From the NCBI GenBank assembly GCA_017302875.1, contig JAFLCA010000005.1, positions 1 to 45,282 on the forward strand: DNA of 45,282 nucleotides. Direction: 5' to 3'. Shown here piece by piece: positions 42,071 to 45,282 of this stretch (positions within the stretch are counted from its first letter, which is position 1; each line of letters begins with the position of its first letter). The notes beneath the pieces were generated by a model. That model was not told the DNA's origin. It worked only from the letters and a program-made list of their open reading frames with translations, and ran no database searches. The translations under genes were made by a program, and so were the position numbers. This DNA is from Deltaproteobacteria bacterium. Its GTDB lineage: Bacteria; Bdellovibrionota_C; UBA2361; JAFLCA01.

Positions 42071-43204
42071 ATGTTCGCGCGTGCTGCTTTCCTCCGCCGA
42101 GGAAGGTCGGTTCTTGGCGGTGCCATTTGTTGCCTCGCTCTCTCATCCTGTGCCTTCGTTCCGCTCAATCCACGTTATGAAGGGCCACCCAATCGGCCTG
42201 CTGAAATCGAGGCTTACTATCACAAGGGCAATTCCTACAAGTCCTTCAGCGAAACTACGCTCAAGAAAACGTCGAACTACACCCACAAGAAAATCGATAT
42301 TGAGACGGACTTTGGGCCGATTAGTATCGATTACTTTCAGCGCCGTAAGAAAAGCGACAGTCTGATTTTCGTTCTACCGGTGCTCGGTGGCCGTAATATT
42401 ATTGCAGACTACTTCGCGCGCTACTATGCGAAGCACGGATTCGATACGGCTATCGTGAATCGCTCGAACGACTTCAAGGACGTTAATAACTTCGACAACA
42501 TCGAAGAGACATTTCGTAAGAATATCGTGCGTGATCGCATCGGCATCGACTTCTTTGAGCGAGAGTATCAGAAGACTACCTTCGGAACTTTTGGTATCAG
42601 CCGTGGGGCGATAAATGCGGCCATGACCGCCGGAGTAGATTCGCGTCTGAAATATAATGTGTTGGCCATGGGTGGTACCGATCTTGTAGGGCTGCTTCGA
42701 AAATCCGACCAGCGTGGGGTAAAGAAATTTCGCGATAAGGTGATCGAACAGAAAGGCATCAGTAAGCAGGAATTTTATGAACAGCTTCGCGACCGAGTGA
42801 AAACCGATCCACAGTACTTGGCGCGCTACATGGATGCCCGTAACACACTGATGTTTCTTTCGGTGTTCGATAATGCGGTGCCATTTCGTTTCGGGCAAAG
42901 ACTACGAGACGAAATCGGCGGTCCGCGCACCGTATATCTTCTAGCTGGGCACTACACCAGCATCCTGTATACCCAATACGCCAAACTGCTGTTGCCGTGG
43001 GCGCCAATTTGTTTGCTGCCGCAGGACTACATCGAAAGTGAGGCGCTGGCGTTCTATAGGGAGCGCTTCAAACATGAGAATACGGTGTTGAGCACGTTGC
43101 CGTATCGCATACTGCAATTGCCCCTCAACATTGTAGCCAGCACGATTGCTAATGATTCGGAGTATCTCAAGCGTCAGCCGGTCTCGGGCGAGGGGTCGCT
43201 TTAG
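42071..43204 (+). CDS. Lipoprotein with alpha/beta-hydrolase fold
   Basis: 377 residues. A lipoprotein signal peptide has lipobox LSSC with Cys27 as the lipidation site, so the mature protein is anchored to a membrane facing the periplasm or outside. The rest has an alpha/beta-hydrolase outline: LPVLGG (102-107) as oxyanion region, nucleophile elbow GISRG with Ser177 (175-179), a late Asp267 in VFDNAVPF and His294 in LAGHYTS. Ser, Asp and His in that order form a complete triad. No closer family is recognised; esterase or lipase activity on the envelope is a reasonable inference. Its stop shares bases with the convergent SNF2 gene stop. Confidence 0.75.
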   Translation: MFARAAFLRRGRSVLGGAICCLALSSCAFVPLNPRYEGPPNRPAEIEAYYHKGNSYKSFSETTLKKTSNYTHKKIDIETDFGPISIDYFQRRKKSDSLIFVLPVLGGRNIIADYFARYYAKHGFDTAIVNRSNDFKDVNNFDNIEETFRKNIVRDRIGIDFFEREYQKTTFGTFGISRGAINAAMTAGVDSRLKYNVLAMGGTDLVGLLRKSDQRGVKKFRDKVIEQKGISKQEFYEQLRDRVKTDPQYLARYMDARNTLMFLSVFDNAVPFRFGQRLRDEIGGPRTVYLLAGHYTSILYTQYAKLLLPWAPICLLPQDYIESEALAFYRERFKHENTVLSTLPYRILQLPLNIVASTIANDSEYLKRQPVSGEGSL

Positions 43205-45282
43205 TCGCTAACTGCTGCGACAAGTTCTGCGAGCGTTGGGTGCAGCTCCTCTTCTTTTGAGTCGACGCCTCGCAGAAGGCGCGCCTGCATTTTTTCTTTG
43301 CGGCGCACATTCCACGCGATTAAGTCGTCGACCTTTGAGCTATGGAGCGAAATAATGTTGACCGTGCCTGTTTGACCGATGCGGTGAATTCGATCGACTG
43401 ATTGCATCCAATGTTCGGCGTTCCAAGTCTTGTCGACGTAGATAGCCGTCTGTGCTGCGGTTAGCGTGATGCCGACGCCACCCGCGCCCGGCACTGCCAC
43501 TAATACTTTCAAGTCAGAGCTGGGATCCTGGAACCGCAATACACTTTCCTGTCGAGCCGCGGCATCAACCTGCCCCGAATACGGCGCAGCGCCCAGATGC
43601 GCAAAGCGCTCTACTAATTCGTCAACATTTAGAAGATAGTTCGTCCAAATGACAACTTTTCCTTTCTGATCCACGACGATTTCGTTGACCATTTGTTCGA
43701 GTTCCTCGAATTTCGCGGGCTCTCCCTTCCACTGCGGATCAACGAGTCGGGGGTTGGAGGCGATCTGAACGGCGCGCAGATACTGTTCGAGAATGCTGTC
43801 GATAGAGCGCACGAAATCGTTTCCATTTAGGGCTGTGACGCGGACCAAGAGTTCATCACGCACTTCGTTGTAGCGTTTAAGCTGATCTCCGGTCAGTTCG
43901 ATGTCGCGTGTGCTGAAGAGTTTCTCCGGTAAATTGATAACTTCTTCTTTGCTGCGACGTAGTAGAACCTCATGAACTCTATGGATGGTCTCTTCAACCT
44001 GTTCGGGAATGAAGCGACGGATGGCCATATCGCTGTATTTGTTTCCAAGCTCCGCTACTTTTGGTAGCCAGTCGAAGTAGCGTGTCCCGAAGCGTTCGCC
44101 GCGATCCACGATCATCATTTGGCCCCAGATGTCGGAGAGATCGCGCGGCGTGGGCGTCCCGGTTAACAAGAACCGGCGCGGGAAGACTTCGGCGAGTTCG
44201 TTAATTGCCTCAAAGGCTTTGCTCTGCGGATTCTTGATGCGCTGAGATTCATCGATGCAGAGCAGGCTGGGGGACTTCGAAAAGATCGCCTTCAGTTCGG
44301 GGTACACATAGTCGAGGCGCGCCGTCTCGTAATTGACCACGATGCCGTCAAAGAGCGGACTGTGCGAGAGGGTTTTAAGAAAACGCTGCCGCTCCTTTTT
44401 CTCTCCTGGGAGTAAAACCACGCGCAAGTCTTTCGTCCATTGCGCGCTTTCACGCAGCCAGTTTCGAACCAAGGAGTTCGGGCATATCACCAAGAAGCGT
44501 TCAATCACTCCACGCGCTTTCATCTCTTGGGCGGCAGCAAGTACAGAAAGGGTCTTTCCCAGTCCCATATCGTCGCCGAGAATGCCTTGGGCAGAATCCA
44601 GGAGCCAGCGCACGGCAACACGCTGATGCGGAAAAAGTTTCTGAGACAGCTCGGGATTCTGCAATTCCAAAGAGCAGTCTTTCATTTCATGGTAACGGTC
44701 CCGCCGTTGGCGGCGCTCTTGTCGTAGCTTCAAATCTTTTAGAAGAGCACTGAAGCTTCGGCTTTGGGCGATTGGGTGTTCGCAGAATAGTTTTGTGAGG
44801 GTTTCGTGTGCGCCAAGTAGCTGTGAGTCTCTCCAGCGCAGTACGACGTGTCCCGGAAACCTGCTGTCGAGGGCAAGTGCGCCGTCCTTCCAGGTGCTTT
44901 CGTGTGGTTTGCACTTCTCGTCGAAGAGCGGCTTGGAGACAAGCAGGCCTCCGCCTCCATCAATCGTCGTCATCCAGCAAAGTTCGGGTACTTCGAGTGC
45001 TAGGAGACTGTCGTCAAAATCGGGATTCTGAAACTCTTTCCGGTGTCGGCTAAGGAAGGAATCCAGGCGGGCTTTGGCGTCTCGGCTCATCCAAATTTTC
45101 AATCCGCGCGAGCGCGCTGCGTAAAGCATCTCAGCAGTTTGTAGGTCATTCATGCGGGCCGCGCGCGCTTTCTTTTCTGTAAAAGCACTCAGCTCTGGGA
45201 AGCAGTCCCGCAACTGCTCAGTGGTCCAGCCTAGGAGACGCAACCCGTCGCGTCCCTCTGTCGCGGTATCGAGAATGGGGAA
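43201..45282 (-). CDS. SNF2-family DNA helicase/translocase, N-terminus cut by window edge
   Basis: The frame stays open to the right edge with no stop, giving 693 visible residues; a TTG at 45243 is only an internal codon, so the true start lies outside. The SF2 Swi2/Snf2 motor is complete: motif I GDDMGLGKTLS, motif Ia VICPNSLVRNW, motif II DESQ, motif III LLTGTPTPRDL, motif V GVGITLTAAQ and motif VI QSVDRIHRIGQT. It remodels protein-DNA complexes using ATP. The DESQ box replaces the common DEAH/DEGH. Residues before the motor (about 1-225) belong to no domain I recognise. Confidence 0.93.
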   Translation of the reverse strand, partial: FPILDTATEGRDGLRLLGWTTEQLRDCFPELSAFTEKKARAARMNDLQTAEMLYAARSRGLKIWMSRDAKARLDSFLSRHRKEFQNPDFDDSLLALEVPELCWMTTIDGGGGLLVSKPLFDEKCKPHESTWKDGALALDSRFPGHVVLRWRDSQLLGAHETLTKLFCEHPIAQSRSFSALLKDLKLRQERRQRRDRYHEMKDCSLELQNPELSQKLFPHQRVAVRWLLDSAQGILGDDMGLGKTLSVLAAAQEMKARGVIERFLVICPNSLVRNWLRESAQWTKDLRVVLLPGEKKERQRFLKTLSHSPLFDGIVVNYETARLDYVYPELKAIFSKSPSLLCIDESQRIKNPQSKAFEAINELAEVFPRRFLLTGTPTPRDLSDIWGQMMIVDRGERFGTRYFDWLPKVAELGNKYSDMAIRRFIPEQVEETIHRVHEVLLRRSKEEVINLPEKLFSTRDIELTGDQLKRYNEVRDELLVRVTALNGNDFVRSIDSILEQYLRAVQIASNPRLVDPQWKGEPAKFEELEQMVNEIVVDQKGKVVIWTNYLLNVDELVERFAHLGAAPYSGQVDAAARQESVLRFQDPSSDLKVLVAVPGAGGVGITLTAAQTAIYVDKTWNAEHWMQSVDRIHRIGQTGTVNIISLHSSKVDDLIAWNVRRKEKMQARLLRGVDSKEEELHPTLAELVAAVSD

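Noticed and set aside
1-45282. CRISPR array, prophage or insertion sequence
   Set aside because: No regularly spaced direct repeats, transposase, integrase or phage structural genes were seen; the only repeat element is the inverted repeat at 10694-10961.

Overview
The window reads as ordinary chromosomal DNA of moderate GC (mid-50s by eye) from a Gram-negative bacterium. It carries outer-membrane lipoproteins, a TonB-dependent receptor, a TolC/RND pair, ApaG, YheU and RmuC, and it has no phage, plasmid or transposase genes. The most telling gene is a 76-codon histone-fold protein that resembles the bacterial histone Bd0055/HBb of Bdellovibrio bacteriovorus. Together with a SahR-type regulator beside ahcY and an AddAB-like nuclease pair, it points to Bdellovibrionota or a neighbouring group of the former Deltaproteobacteria. 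That placement is inference; no rRNA gene is present to confirm it.

Layout. 1-4.4 kb: a large TPR lipoprotein (cut by the window edge) divergent from prfC and a DTW-domain tRNA-modifying enzyme. 4.4-6.3 kb: an unrecognised 404-aa protein divergent from the histone gene, which is followed by two stem-loops. 6.4-9.1 kb: an aspartate/aromatic aminotransferase convergent with a DUF2157 membrane protein and a small membrane-anchored protein. 9.3-10.5 kb: a zeta-toxin-like kinase cotranscribed with a receiver-only response regulator. 10.5-11.1 kb: non-coding DNA holding a 268-bp imperfect inverted-repeat element. 11.1-17.4 kb: a leftward, tightly packed signalling operon (TonB receptor, YfiR, CHASE8-HAMP-PAS histidine kinase, receiver) preceded by two unrecognised genes. 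17.4-21.2 kb: hot-dog thioesterase plus nitronate monooxygenase, then a tiny basic HTH-like ORF, an Rrf2 regulator, a 53-aa Cys-rich protein and an old-yellow-enzyme reductase. 21.2-28.7 kb: DNA repair (YheU, AddA-like and AddB-like proteins, divergent RmuC). 28.7-34.5 kb: FrnE-type DsbA protein and a tetR-tolC-RND operon without an adaptor gene. 34.6-36.4 kb: tRNA-Thr(CGT), a MazG-like NTP pyrophosphohydrolase, a small secreted Cys protein and ApaG. 36.5-38.3 kb: an ABC-2 type exporter. 38.4-41.9 kb: ahcY, sahR and a thiolase. 42.0-45.3 kb: a lipoprotein with an alpha/beta-hydrolase triad and a SNF2 helicase cut by the window edge.

Most operons are very compact (ATGA overlaps or 0-3 bp gaps). 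Several good sigma70-like promoters place the predicted transcription start at or within a few bases of the start codon, which suggests leaderless mRNAs. The main leads are the histone with its structured 3' region, the receiver/zeta-kinase pair, and the TonB-YfiR-CHASE8 kinase circuit.
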